From an uncultured Prevotella sp. (lineage in GTDB: Bacteria > Bacteroidota > Bacteroidia > Bacteroidales > Bacteroidaceae), in NCBI GenBank assembly GCA_944319795.1, contig CALUFA010000012.1, forward strand, positions 1-64,000: a DNA stretch of 64,000 nucleotides, in the 5' to 3' direction. This document shows positions 26,007 through 35,507 of the stretch, piece after piece; position 1 is the stretch's first letter; every line of letters begins with the position of its first letter. Both the position numbers and the translations under genes were made by a program. The notes under the pieces are model-generated. The model did no database searches. It was not told the origin of the DNA and was given only the letters and a program-made list of their open reading frames with translations.

Positions 26007-26014
26007 TAACTTTG
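26007..26014 (+). promoter_or_regulatory. Promoter -7 element for the acetyltransferase gene
   Basis: TAACTTTG at 26007-26014, 30 nt before the ATG at 26045. Confidence 0.6.
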
Positions 26015-26044
26015 CAAGCGCAAAACAATAAAACGACAAATGAC

Positions 26045-26608
26045 ATGACACTGAATGAATTTCTTGATTTCGTAAAGACGCGCCGACCGCTCGACACGCC
26101 TGAAATTTACCGGCTGATGGACGAAATGAGCGACGAGGCAAGGCGCATAACGTTCCGGCTGAACTCGGCTTACCACAGCCAGGAAGAAATAAACGGACTG
26201 CTATGCGAACTGTTCGGCAAGCCCGTAGGCAAGGGCTTCAAGATGTTTCCGCCGTTCTACACCGACTTCGGCAAGAACACCCACATCGGCGACAACGTGT
26301 TCATCAACGCCTGCTGCCACTTTCAAGACCACGGCGGAATATTCATCGGCGACCGCTGCCAGATAGGCCACAACGTTGTGTTCGCAACGCTCGACCACGG
26401 CCTTAAGCCCGAAGAACGCCGCACTATGACGCCTGCGCCCATCGTGCTCGGCAAGAACGTATGGGTAGGCTCTAACTCGACGATACTGCAAGGGGTAACC
26501 GTAGGCGACAACGCCGTGATAGCCGCCGGCGCCGTAGTCACGAAAGACGTTGCGGCGAACACCGTCGTCGGAGGAGTACCGGCGCGTAAGTTGAAAGACA
26601 TCTTATAG
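26045..26608 (+). CDS. Left-handed beta-helix O-acetyltransferase (maltose/galactoside type)
   Basis: A 187-residue trimeric acyltransferase using acetyl-CoA. Hexapeptide repeats run from about residue 75 (IGDNVFINACCHFQDHGGIFIGDRCQIG) to the C terminus, with the catalytic His in DHGLKPEER and the WVGSNSTILQGVTVG coil. The true sugar or other acceptor is unknown. It is monocistronic; its TAG stop is the first base triplet of a CAGAC short-word array. Two paralogues occur at 36752 and 44797. Confidence 0.9.
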   Translation: MTLNEFLDFVKTRRPLDTPEIYRLMDEMSDEARRITFRLNSAYHSQEEINGLLCELFGKPVGKGFKMFPPFYTDFGKNTHIGDNVFINACCHFQDHGGIFIGDRCQIGHNVVFATLDHGLKPEERRTMTPAPIVLGKNVWVGSNSTILQGVTVGDNAVIAAGAVVTKDVAANTVVGGVPARKLKDIL

Positions 26609-26826
26609 CAGACGAGCTTTCAGCAGACAAGCAGACAAGTTCACAGCAGACAAGCAGACGAGTGACGAGCAGACAAGGAGATTTGCCTTGACTTTTAAAA
26701 AAGCAGTAACAAAACAAAGCGAGCAGGCAAGGCAAATCTCCTTGTCTGCTCGTCACTTGTCTGCTTGTCTGCTGAAAACTTGTCTGCTGTGAACTCGTCT
26801 GCTTGTCTGCTGTGAACTCGTCTGCT
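26609..26826. repeat. Long inverted repeat built from CAGACAAG words
   Basis: Arms of about 45 bp, complementary with one mismatch, each containing CAGACAAGCAGACGAG-type words and the core GCAGACAAGGAGATTTGCCTTG, around a central AAAAAAGCAGTAACAAAACAAAG stretch of roughly 30 bp. It fills the gap between convergent stops. Copy 52906-53045 shares the same core. Confidence 0.9.
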
Positions 26827-27301
26827 AAGAATGTATAAGCGCCACGGCATAAGCACTCATGCCTTCCTCGCGCCCGGTGAAGCCGAGGCGCTCGGTGGTA
26901 GTAGCCTTTATCGAGATGTTGTCCTCGTCGGTGCCCATCACTTCGGCAAGGCATGCTTTCATGGCCGGCACATGCGGGTTGATCTTAGGCCGCTCGGCGC
27001 ACACAGTGGCGTCGATGTTGCCTACGGAGTAACCCTTCGTGGCAATAAGTTCAACGGTCTTGCGCAACAGTATCTTGCTGTCTACGTTCAACGTGTCGGC
27101 CGACGTGTCAGGAAAATGATAACCGATGTCGCGCATGTTGGCCGCCCCGAGCAGGGCGTCGCATATAGCATGAATCAACACGTCGGCGTCGCTGTGGCCT
27201 AAAAGGCCCATGCTGTGCCCGATCTTAATGCCGCCAAGCCACAAATCGCGACCTTCGACGAGGCGGTGGACGTCGAAACCGAAACCTACTCTGATATTCA
27301 T
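26825..27301 (-). CDS. ispF: 2-C-methyl-D-erythritol 2,4-cyclodiphosphate synthase
   Basis: A 158-residue trimeric zinc enzyme of the MEP pathway. The start GFGFDVHRLVEG supplies metal ligands Asp and His, GHSDADVLIHAICDALLGAA the third ligand region, and TTTERLGFTGREEG the C-terminal CDP-binding motif. The order ispF-porV-porU matches other Bacteroidales such as Porphyromonas. Complete. Confidence 0.97.
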   Translation of the reverse strand: MNIRVGFGFDVHRLVEGRDLWLGGIKIGHSMGLLGHSDADVLIHAICDALLGAANMRDIGYHFPDTSADTLNVDSKILLRKTVELIATKGYSVGNIDATVCAERPKINPHVPAMKACLAEVMGTDEDNISIKATTTERLGFTGREEGMSAYAVALIHS

Positions 27302-27401
27302 AATAACGGGAATTTAATAAGTTATGGAGTAAAACAATTTGCAAAAAATCCTTTTACTCCATAACGTTGAATATGAAAAACATTTATAAATATACCGGTT
27401 T

Positions 27402-28571
27402 TTACCTTCTGAACAAATCCTTTATTCCGTCCATGTCGAAGCCGAGGGTGAAGCGGAGGGTCTGGTCGAGCGGATTGCTCTTGGCCGTAGCCCATACGTA
27501 ACCGCAGTCGAGCGAGAATGCGCTCATGCGGAAACCGGCGCCGAACGTGAAGTACTTGCGGTTACCCTTGTTCTCGGACTCGTGGTGGTAACCGGCCCGG
27601 AGCGAGAACTTGTCGTTGTAAACATACTCGGCGCCGACGCTCCAGCGTATCTCCTGCAGCTCTTCCTTGAATCCGCCTGGCGCGTCGCCGAAGCTCTTGA
27701 AGATGCCGGCGATGCTCGATATGTCGTAATAATCTTCCTGAACGCGGCGCTCGTAGTCCTCGCCCGACTCGCCGTCTTCCTGCAACGGGTATGTAGGAAC
27801 GAGCAGCTTGTTGGCGTCGGCGGCTATGGTGAAGCGGTTGTATTCGTCGATCGGCACCATGAGGGCCGCTCCGAGACGCATGTTCGCTGGTATGAACTCG
27901 CTGTTCTCGTCGCCTCCGAAAGTAATCTTACTACCTATGTTGCTCACGTTAAGGCCGATGCCGAGCTGGCATTCGCGCTGGCCGAGCATAATGTAGTCGT
28001 TGTAATAAAAGGCCAAGTCGGCTCCGAAGGCGCTTCCGGGCGTTGTTTCGTCTGTATAGTCGTAAGTAAGGTCGGAGTAAATCCACCTGACCGCCGCAGC
28101 GATTGAGAACTTCTCGCTCAACATCAGCGAGTAAGCCACGTCGACGGACATCTCGTAAGGGTTGACCGTCATCGCGCCTTCGTCCTGCGAAGTCATCACC
28201 TCTCCCAACGAGAAATAGCGCAAAGAAGCCGACACAGCGCTGTAATCGCCGATGCGGTAGTAGCCGGCGAGGTAGGCAAGGTCCATGTCGTTGACCAACT
28301 GGCGCAGCCAAGGGGTGTAGTTTACGGCCACTCCGGCGCGGCTGATGCAGAAGGGATACTTGGCCGGATTCCAGTATTGCGAGTTGACGTCGGGGTCGGT
28401 GGCCGCTCCGACGTCGCCCATACCGGCCGCACGCGCGTCTGGTGCTATCGTCTGCGACGTGACCGAGTTGCGTTCGGGATTGAATATGTCGGTCTTCTCC
28501 TGTGCGTAAACTACCGACGAAACGACGGCGAACAGCAACGCCGCAAGTATTCTTAACCTGTTATTCATCAT
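27402..28571 (-). CDS. porV: Type IX secretion outer-membrane protein PorV
   Basis: A 389-residue FadL-like beta-barrel. Signal peptide about residues 1-23 (VVYAQ). In the type IX system PorV shuttles cargo from the translocon to PorU on the outer membrane. Recognised by the N-terminal TIAPDARAAGMGDVGAATDPD and the SQYWNPAKYPF region, the length, and the adjacent porU. Two ATGs are adjacent; 28571 is given. Confidence 0.93.
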   Translation of the reverse strand: MMNNRLRILAALLFAVVSSVVYAQEKTDIFNPERNSVTSQTIAPDARAAGMGDVGAATDPDVNSQYWNPAKYPFCISRAGVAVNYTPWLRQLVNDMDLAYLAGYYRIGDYSAVSASLRYFSLGEVMTSQDEGAMTVNPYEMSVDVAYSLMLSEKFSIAAAVRWIYSDLTYDYTDETTPGSAFGADLAFYYNDYIMLGQRECQLGIGLNVSNIGSKITFGGDENSEFIPANMRLGAALMVPIDEYNRFTIAADANKLLVPTYPLQEDGESGEDYERRVQEDYYDISSIAGIFKSFGDAPGGFKEELQEIRWSVGAEYVYNDKFSLRAGYHHESENKGNRKYFTFGAGFRMSAFSLDCGYVWATAKSNPLDQTLRFTLGFDMDGIKDLFRR

Positions 28572-28776
28572 ACTTTTTGTTTTCGGATTAATGTTTGATG
28601 GCACGCCGGCCGTGCGTTTTCAGGAAAGCACGGAACGGCATCTTTCTAAATAACTGATTTTCCGGCGTATTATTGTACGCAGCGGTTGCACAAATTAAAA
28701 TTAGCGGCCCGGCACATACATTGCGGCCGGTCATAGTTCAGCTTACGGCCCGACGGCCGCCCGGAAGGGCAACATG

Positions 28777-31700
28777 TCAGTTTATGATTATGAGTTTTTT
28801 CGCCTTCGATACGGTCTCGCTGCCGTCGCTGCCTATCCTCACACGGTAAACATACACGCCGGTATCGAGCTTGCCGCCGTCGCCGCCCGTAAGATTCCAG
28901 TCTACCGTATAAGCGCCGGCCGGCGAAACGCCGCTTTCCTTGTGAAGCCAAACAAGACGGCCGCCGACGTCGAACACCTCAATCACGACGTCAAGGTTGC
29001 CTCCCATGCGGTCGTGTGTGATGATGAACGTGGTCGACGTCCTCGCCGGATTCGACGAGCAGTCGACGCCGAACAGGCTCGGCGTAAGCCCCTTTACTAC
29101 GTTGAACGTAAGTTCAGTGGTCGACGGATTGTTCATTATGTCCCAAGCGCGGAACTTCAACTTATGCGGCCCCGGCTCAAGTTCTGGTATGTTGTAATAC
29201 GTGCGGCCGGTAGTGTAACTGCCGAAGTCGTACTCAAAGTTGTCGTTAAGCACGTATGTCTTCGACATGTCGCCGTCGATAGTCAGCAACAAGTCGTGGC
29301 CGATGCCGCTTCCGGTGGCGTTTATGCCGTCCTTATCCGAAATCTCGGCTACGAAATAAGGCGTAGTGTTGACGTTCCCGCCGTTCACGAACGACGGCGA
29401 ATTAAGGTAACAGTATATCGACGGGCCGATTGAATCAGTGCCGAACGAACCCGTTCCGCCAACGACGAAATCACCGTTGCACCCGTTTACTGTTCCGCCC
29501 GTGGCGGCGTTTATTGCGAACACGTTTATCATTCCGCTCTCGTTGCTGTAATCTATGTCCTTAGGCACGGCGAAAGAGAAACTGAACTCGCCGTTCCTCA
29601 CGCTGTCCGTTCCGTTGAAAAGCACGGTAGTACGGTCGTAATATTCATAGGGCGTGTCTGCGCCTTCGTCCGTCGTGTTGTTCAATCGGCATACGATCAG
29701 CTTCTCGGCGTCCCTTACCAAGCCAGTGACAACGCCGCTGAACGAAGTGTCTTTTGCGCCTCCGGCAGTCTCGATATGCCCCTTTACGGTAACTACCGTC
29801 CCAGCCTGCAACTGCGGAAGCTCCTCCGCCGAGGCAAGTTCGATGCCGTTTATGCTGTCGACAACCGCCCCCTGCTTAGGTATGTTGAGCTTCAAGGCCG
29901 GGTCGCCGAGCAACGAATACTGGAGTTTGTTTTCCGTCCCGTCTATCAGCGAGCCGCCGTCGCCGACCGGAGTGATAAGATAATTCTTGGCCAACCGCTG
30001 CGCTTCGCCGATGGAAATGTACTCACCGTCGGCACCCGGAGTGAACAAATACCTTAGATAAGCCTTGTTGATGGCGTTATTGTAGTTTACGTACACGGTG
30101 CGCGTAGTACCGAAAAAGGCCACAGCTCCGCCGTTTTCGTTAAGTACGGCCGTCTCGCCGATGTTGTTTTCCTGCGAGTCGAACGGCATGATTTCACACG
30201 AGGCGGTTATCCAAAGCGGAAGGTTTACGTTGCTGAACCCGGCGAAATCGCTGAGGGTAAGCACCCTTTCATGCGAAATCTGGTCGGGCCTGCCATGCCC
30301 GCAGTAGTTCATTATCAACGCGCCCGAAGCCTGGCGCTGCTTCAACAGGCGCGCAACTTCCGGATAAGTGTTGCCCGTCGACGAGCTTTCACGCGTATAG
30401 GCATCCCACATTACGCGCTCTACCTGTATCGCCGGGTTTATGCTTTCCACCGTCTCCGCCATGTCCTCGGCGTCTTGCATGTGGCGGTTGTCGTTGCCGT
30501 CGTCGCCCATTACGACAAACAGGTTTTGCCAACTGCCTGCGTTTTCGTTCTCAACGTACCTTATGGTCTTGTCGACCATTATCTTAGCCTCGGCCGCCGT
30601 GCGCACGGGAAAGCGTCCTACGGCCACGTCGAGCTTGTCGGTCCTTAACGGGTCGCCGCCTTCACCGTCGTCAAGGCAGCAGAAAAAGCCGTCGTCGACA
30701 TAACAATCGGTGTCACTGAAAGAATTTTCGCTTTCATGGCAGAGAAGGAAATCGTCAGGGTTAAGACCGACACAATCCACCGTGTTCATACGGTTGTCCC
30801 ACACGCAGTCGCCGAAGAGCAGAAGGTACGACGGCATGTCGTCCTCCGTCTCCGCACGGTCGTAAAGCATCTTAAGGAACCTACGGTAAGCGTTTGCATC
30901 GGGAGTGCCGCTCGAAAACTCGTTATACAGTTCGTCGGCAGGCACTATGACCACCCTCAGACCGTCGTGCTGTTCATGAAACTCCTTCAATCTCTGCGCC
31001 TGTTCCGTCAACTGCGCCGAAGCAGGAACTATGATGACCATGTCCGTCGGGCCTGTGGCGTGAAGGTCTTGGTTGGTTATATTGTAAACATACTCAGGCG
31101 CAGGAAACGACCGTCCGGCAAGAACGGGCCGGTTACGCGGCGTTTCGTAAGTTACTGAAATGTAGTCAAGACGCAACTGTCCGCCCGACGCCGAAGTGAT
31201 AGTAACCGTATCCGCCGGCGATGAATAATTCAGCCTGTAAGTTCCCTCGAACTCTTTCCCGTGGTCGTATTCCGTAAATCTGTTAAGCGTGAAAGAGCTG
31301 ACATTCAGGCCGTTTACGGCTATCCGGCCTGAAGACTCCTGGCCTGCGGTGACACCGACGGCCACCGTCCGTATGCCGCCCTGCCCCGGTTCGGGAATTA
31401 TTACGTAGTTTTTCGACTGCCCGACGCTTATCGGATCGTCCTCGAAAAGGTTTCGCCCACCCTGGAACCAGGCAAAGTCATCAACCTCGTGGAGCGCATG
31501 GTAATCGTCGGGCGACGGATAAAACGAGTCGACAAACGCCGTACTGTCAACCGAAAGAGGCTCGCCGTCGCCCTCTGTCAGGAAATAATAACCGTAGTCC
31601 GAGTAAGGATTGCGCGTGCGTTTTTTTGCCGTATTGCCGTTCCACGACACCGGCCCCTGCGCGTAAAACAGCCTACGGCCGCCTACGGTGCATGTCGGCA

Positions 31701-32355
31701 CTTCTTTTAAATCGTCGTATTCTACAAGTGTTTCTTCCCGGAACACCACGTCTTGCAAGGCTCCGCCGTATCCGTAAACCTTAACGCGGCCCATGTCTGA
31801 GAACCCGGCACGGCGGACTATGTCTTCGGTTATCTCGTAAATTCCAGTCGACGGCACGCGGATTTTCGCCCAACGGCCCGTAGCCAGCACCGAATGGGGC
31901 GCATAACGGTCGGCCCGCGCCGTCGTAGCGGCCTTACTTCTGCGGCTCTTGGGCATCGAGCCGACCTCGAGCATGAAGCTGACGAGCTTCATATACTTGC
32001 CGTCGCGGTAGACCAACGGCGAGAACGACACGTCAAGGCAACCCCTGCGACGCTCTACGACGACGTTGGCCGATACCACGGGCATGGCCGGCAGCATGCC
32101 GTCAGACAGCCTTTTGCACTTATCTACGTCGGCCTTGCCCATCTCTATGAACTCCGGATACTCTATGCTTACCGAATATACAGAGTCCTCCCACGCCCCG
32201 GCGAGGGGCACGGAACACGAGAAAAACGGCAGGACGCTGTCAATCCTAACCTCGTCTGCAGTGAGGTTGAAGAACCTATGCCCCTTGCCGTGCGCTCCGA
32301 TAACGCATGCCAACGCCATTGCGAGCAATGCCGTAAATATTTTCCTACCTATCAT
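28777..32355 (-). CDS. porU: Type IX secretion sortase PorU (gingipain-like C25 protease)
   Basis: A 1192-residue surface protease. After the signal peptide comes a long N-terminal domain, then the C25 caspase-like domain with catalytic His687 (NYCGHG) and Cys720 (TASCEIMPFD). C-terminal Ig-like domains end in a sorting-domain-like tail (GVYVYRVRIGSDG). PorU removes C-terminal signals from type IX cargo and attaches them to lipid. It overlaps the FAH gene stop by 4 nt and is followed by porV. Catalytic pair intact; size fits. Confidence 0.93.
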   Translation of the reverse strand: MIGRKIFTALLAMALACVIGAHGKGHRFFNLTADEVRIDSVLPFFSCSVPLAGAWEDSVYSVSIEYPEFIEMGKADVDKCKRLSDGMLPAMPVVSANVVVERRRGCLDVSFSPLVYRDGKYMKLVSFMLEVGSMPKSRRSKAATTARADRYAPHSVLATGRWAKIRVPSTGIYEITEDIVRRAGFSDMGRVKVYGYGGALQDVVFREETLVEYDDLKEVPTCTVGGRRLFYAQGPVSWNGNTAKKRTRNPYSDYGYYFLTEGDGEPLSVDSTAFVDSFYPSPDDYHALHEVDDFAWFQGGRNLFEDDPISVGQSKNYVIIPEPGQGGIRTVAVGVTAGQESSGRIAVNGLNVSSFTLNRFTEYDHGKEFEGTYRLNYSSPADTVTITSASGGQLRLDYISVTYETPRNRPVLAGRSFPAPEYVYNITNQDLHATGPTDMVIIVPASAQLTEQAQRLKEFHEQHDGLRVVIVPADELYNEFSSGTPDANAYRRFLKMLYDRAETEDDMPSYLLLFGDCVWDNRMNTVDCVGLNPDDFLLCHESENSFSDTDCYVDDGFFCCLDDGEGGDPLRTDKLDVAVGRFPVRTAAEAKIMVDKTIRYVENENAGSWQNLFVVMGDDGNDNRHMQDAEDMAETVESINPAIQVERVMWDAYTRESSSTGNTYPEVARLLKQRQASGALIMNYCGHGRPDQISHERVLTLSDFAGFSNVNLPLWITASCEIMPFDSQENNIGETAVLNENGGAVAFFGTTRTVYVNYNNAINKAYLRYLFTPGADGEYISIGEAQRLAKNYLITPVGDGGSLIDGTENKLQYSLLGDPALKLNIPKQGAVVDSINGIELASAEELPQLQAGTVVTVKGHIETAGGAKDTSFSGVVTGLVRDAEKLIVCRLNNTTDEGADTPYEYYDRTTVLFNGTDSVRNGEFSFSFAVPKDIDYSNESGMINVFAINAATGGTVNGCNGDFVVGGTGSFGTDSIGPSIYCYLNSPSFVNGGNVNTTPYFVAEISDKDGINATGSGIGHDLLLTIDGDMSKTYVLNDNFEYDFGSYTTGRTYYNIPELEPGPHKLKFRAWDIMNNPSTTELTFNVVKGLTPSLFGVDCSSNPARTSTTFIITHDRMGGNLDVVIEVFDVGGRLVWLHKESGVSPAGAYTVDWNLTGGDGGKLDTGVYVYRVRIGSDGSETVSKAKKLIIIN

Positions 32356-32969
32356 TTAACGTTAAAATCCAACACTTTACGGTCTTCTATCCAGCCCGTA
32401 AGATGATTGTTCATACTAACAGGGCCTACGCCGACCGGCGTCCCGGTGAATAAGAGGTCGCCCGTCTTAAGCGTAAACCAGCGGCTTATATAAGCCACGA
32501 GTTCGTCGACCTTGAACAACATGTCGGCCGAGCAGCCCTCCTGGACAGTGTTCCCGTCGATGTCGAGGCGGAAATGCAACGCCTGGACGTCGCGGAACTT
32601 ATCCAAGCCGACCCACTCGCCTACCGCCGCCGCGCCGTCGAAACTCTTGCACAAGTCCCACGGCTTGCCCTCGGCGCGCAGCTTTTGCTGCAGCTCACGG
32701 GCGGTAAAGTCGATGCCGAGCGTAACCGCGTCGTAGTACCTATGGGCGAAACGCTGCGGTATGCTCTTGCCGAGGCGGCATATACGCACTACGAGTTCGG
32801 TCTCGTATTCTATGCGCCCAAGGTCGTCGGGCAGGAAAAACGGCTTTCCGTCTTTCAGCAGCGACGAGTCCGCCTTGGTGAAGATGACAGGTTCCTCTGG
32901 TTTATATAACGCTCCGTCAAGCTCTTTATTGTGCAGGATGTAGTTCATCCCTACCGCAAAAATCTTCAT
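32352..32969 (-). CDS. Fumarylacetoacetate hydrolase (FAH) family enzyme
   Basis: A 205-residue metal-dependent hydrolase or decarboxylase of the FAH superfamily. The N terminus MKIFAVGMNYILHNKEL, YETELVVRI (metal-binding Glu) and LLFTGTPVGVGPV are characteristic. Members act on acylpyruvates, oxaloacetate or related compounds; which one here is unknown. The start at 32969 follows a strong promoter, and the stop overlaps porU by 4 nt, so the FAH gene heads the porU transcript. The conserved link to porU may be only historical. Confidence 0.88.
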   Translation of the reverse strand: MKIFAVGMNYILHNKELDGALYKPEEPVIFTKADSSLLKDGKPFFLPDDLGRIEYETELVVRICRLGKSIPQRFAHRYYDAVTLGIDFTARELQQKLRAEGKPWDLCKSFDGAAAVGEWVGLDKFRDVQALHFRLDIDGNTVQEGCSADMLFKVDELVAYISRWFTLKTGDLLFTGTPVGVGPVSMNNHLTGWIEDRKVLDFNVK

Positions 32970-33047
32970 AAATGATAATAATATAATAAGGTAAGCAAAG
33001 CCTGCCGCCACGTTGCCGACATGCAGGCCGGTATGAATAGGTTACGG

Positions 33048-33078
33048 CAAAGTTAATGTTTTTTGCCGAAACGGCAAA
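33048..33078 (-). promoter_or_regulatory. Promoter of the FAH-porU transcript
   Basis: On the minus strand TTTG (33078-33075), 19 nt, TAACTTTG (33055-33048). Exact match to the Bacteroidales consensus spacing; 79 nt before the FAH start codon. Confidence 0.85.
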
Positions 33079-33178
33079 GAAACGTATGGCAAACAACGCC
33101 AAAATAAGCGCCTGCGCCCATGCCCGTATAAACGGACAGGGCACGCGGCGCCGCCGCATGCCCTGTCGAACCAGCTTG

Positions 33179-33249
33179 AGGTACCTAGCAGAGTCGAACT
33201 GCTCTACACGGTTTTGCAGACCGTTACCTAACCGCTCGGCCAAGGTACC
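33179..33249 (-). tRNA. tRNA-Cys (GCA)
   Basis: A 71-nt cloverleaf on the minus strand. The acceptor stem GGTACCT pairs with AGGTACC, the anticodon arm is ACGGT-CTGCAAA-ACCGT with anticodon GCA, and the D and T arms are intact. CCA is not encoded. Confidence 0.96.
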
Positions 33250-33266
33250 CTGTTAATTTTGCGCTG

Positions 33267-33298
33267 CAAAGATAATACTTTTTTGCTATCTGAGCAAA
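33267..33298 (-). promoter_or_regulatory. Promoter of tRNA-Cys
   Basis: On the minus strand TTTG (33298-33295), 20 nt, TATCTTTG (33274-33267), ending 18 nt before the tRNA. Confidence 0.8.
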
Positions 33299-33350
33299 CT
33301 TTTCAGCCTGTTTTTCACCAAAGATGAGAACAACGGCATGAAAAAGGCGC

Positions 33351-33385
33351 AAAAAAGACGCCCGGCCTCTCGGACGGGCGTCTTT
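33351..33385 (-). terminator. Terminator of the rplM-rpsI-rpsB-tsf operon
   Basis: On the minus strand AAAGACGCCCG pairs with CGGGCGTCTTT and is followed by a T run (AAAAAA at 33351-33356 on the + strand), 39 nt after the tsf stop. Confidence 0.85.
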
Positions 33386-33423
33386 AATAAACCTTCAAAA
33401 ATTCACAATTATGTATTAACCTT

Positions 33424-34413
33424 TTAGTCTGCGCGCAGGGTGAAACGCTTGAACGCAACAACGGTAAGTTCCTTGTCTGCGCTCTGGAGATACTGCGACA
33501 CGCTCATCTTAGAGTCCTGGATGAACTCCTGGTTGAGCAGGCAAGAATCCTTGAAGAACTTAGCCATACGGCCCTTGGCGATGTTCTGTATCATCTGCTC
33601 GGGCAGGTTGGCAGCCTTCTGCTCGGCCGTCTCCTTCTTGATCTTGCGTATTTCCTCGGCTTGGGCCTCGGTGATGTTGCCCTTCATGATTCCCTCGTTG
33701 ATGTGCTCCTCGTTCTCTGCGATGTAGAGGTTGAAGCCGGCTTTCTTCAACGCGGCCTCTACGGCCTTGTTCACCTGCTCCTCTTTAGTCTTCTCGATAG
33801 CTACCTTCAGCTCAGAGTCCTTAACCTCCTGCGGAACGCTTGCCTCGTCGAGAGCAACCGGATTCATAGCGGCAACCTGCATTGCGATGGCGTGTGCCTG
33901 CTCTTCAGCCGGCTTGTTAGTCTGAACCATCGTGCAGAGGATGTGCTTGTTCATGTGGTCGTAAACCGAAACATTGTCGCCCTCGAGATAGAGGTAGCCG
34001 TCAAGCTCGGTCTTCTCGCCCGTGATACCCGAGCGCGCTACGACCTCGTCCTGCACCGTGCTGCCGTTCAGGGGCAGGGCCTTAACCTCGTCGAGGGTCT
34101 TAGCCTTTGCTGCGACGGCGGCGTCGAGGATGCCTTGCGTCAGGGCGATGAAGTCCTTACCGTTGGCAACGAAGTCGGTCTCGCACTTCAAGGCGATCAT
34201 TGCGGCGAAGCCGTCGACAGCCTTTACGAGCACGCATCCGTTGGAAGTCTCGCGGTCGCTGCGCTTGGCGGCGATGGCCTGGCCCTTCTCGCGGATGATT
34301 TCGATAGCCTTGTCGAAATCGCCGTTGCTCTCGGTGAGAGCCTTCTTGCAGTCCGCAAGGCCGGCGCCGGTCATCTTGCGGATTTTCTGTATGTCAGCTA
34401 TTGATACAGCCAT
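33424..34413 (-). CDS. tsf: Elongation factor Ts
   Basis: A 329-residue nucleotide-exchange factor for EF-Tu. The N-terminal UBA-like domain (VSIADIQKIRKMTGAGLADCKKAL), the EF-Tu-contacting CETDFVA motif near residues 77-83, and two core domains are recognised. It is the last gene of the ribosomal operon, 42 nt after rpsB, ahead of a strong terminator. Length is typical for Bacteroidetes. Confidence 0.97.
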   Translation of the reverse strand: MAVSIADIQKIRKMTGAGLADCKKALTESNGDFDKAIEIIREKGQAIAAKRSDRETSNGCVLVKAVDGFAAMIALKCETDFVANGKDFIALTQGILDAAVAAKAKTLDEVKALPLNGSTVQDEVVARSGITGEKTELDGYLYLEGDNVSVYDHMNKHILCTMVQTNKPAEEQAHAIAMQVAAMNPVALDEASVPQEVKDSELKVAIEKTKEEQVNKAVEAALKKAGFNLYIAENEEHINEGIMKGNITEAQAEEIRKIKKETAEQKAANLPEQMIQNIAKGRMAKFFKDSCLLNQEFIQDSKMSVSQYLQSADKELTVVAFKRFTLRAD

Positions 34414-34455
34414 AATAGTTTTTTCCTAATATTTTAATTGTTTGTCAAATGAAAA

Positions 34456-35304
34456 TCATGCTTCTGCAGGAGCTTCCTCGGCAGTTTCCTCGGCCTTGGG
34501 AGCTTCCTCTTCCTTGGCGGGAGCGTCCTTGCGTGCCTTGCGTGCGCGCTTGGGCTTGTCTTCCACGGCGTCGGCCTCGGCTTGCTCTTTGGCGGCCTTC
34601 TCGTCGGCCTTCTCAATCTTGCGCTCCTCAAGGCCCTCGGCGATGGCTGCGCAGCAAGCGTTGAGGATAACCTCTACGCTGTCCTTAGCGTCGTCGTTCG
34701 CGGGTATTACGAAGTCGATGTCGCGCGGGTTAGAGTTGGTGTCGACGATTGCGAACACGGGTATTCCAAGGCGCTTTGCCTCCTTAACGGCGATGCCTTC
34801 CTTCATGATGTCGACTACGAAGAGTGCCGACGGCAGGCGCGTAAGGTCGGCGATAGAGCCGAGGTTCTTCTCCAACTTGGCGCGCTGGCGCGTAATCTGG
34901 AGAATCTCGCGCTTAGAGAGGTTCGAGTACGTGCCGTCGTTCATCAGCTTGTCGATCGAAGCCATTTTCTTGACGGCCTTGCGGATAGTGGGGAAGTTGG
35001 TGAGCATACCGCCCGGCCAACGCTCTATTACGTAGGGCATGTTCACCGAGGTTGCCTTCTCGGCTACGATGTCCTTGGCCTGTTTTTTAGTAGCAACGAA
35101 CAGAATCTTCTTGCCCGACTTGGCTATCTGCTTCAGGGCCTCGGCGGCTTCGTCTATCTTGGCAACCGTCTTGTTGAGGTCGATGATGTGGATGCCGTTG
35201 CGCTCCATGAAGATGTAGGGAGCCATAGCGGGATTCCATTTACGTTTGAGGTGGCCGAAGTGGCATCCGGCCTGGAGTAACATATCAAAGTTTGTTCTTG
35301 ACAT
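34456..35304 (-). CDS. rpsB: Small ribosomal subunit protein S2
   Basis: A 282-residue protein. The N-terminal FDMLLQAGCHFGHLKRKWNP motif and the core to about residue 230 are canonical. The C-terminal 50 residues are an alternating Glu/Ala/Lys tail (KAAKEQAEADAVEDKPKRAR, then EEEAPKAEETAEE) that is longer than in E. coli but common in Bacteroidetes. Third gene of the operon, 203 nt after rpsI, with no gene in that gap. Confidence 0.97.
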   Translation of the reverse strand: MSRTNFDMLLQAGCHFGHLKRKWNPAMAPYIFMERNGIHIIDLNKTVAKIDEAAEALKQIAKSGKKILFVATKKQAKDIVAEKATSVNMPYVIERWPGGMLTNFPTIRKAVKKMASIDKLMNDGTYSNLSKREILQITRQRAKLEKNLGSIADLTRLPSALFVVDIMKEGIAVKEAKRLGIPVFAIVDTNSNPRDIDFVIPANDDAKDSVEVILNACCAAIAEGLEERKIEKADEKAAKEQAEADAVEDKPKRARKARKDAPAKEEEAPKAEETAEEAPAEA

Positions 35305-35507
35305 TTTGTTCTTTTTTTAATTGTTGTTGTTTACTTTCCTTTTAGTTTTGTTAGAACCAACCGGCAGGTAACCGTACCGGAGCGATGCCTACGGGCGGAG
35401 CTGTGCCGCCGCGGCGTTTCCGATTATAAGCCCCGTGGCGGGTCTTGTCGGTTTGGATACTAAACGCGAGGCTTGCCCCTCCGCCAAGGAGGATGGCAGG
35501 CCAAACA

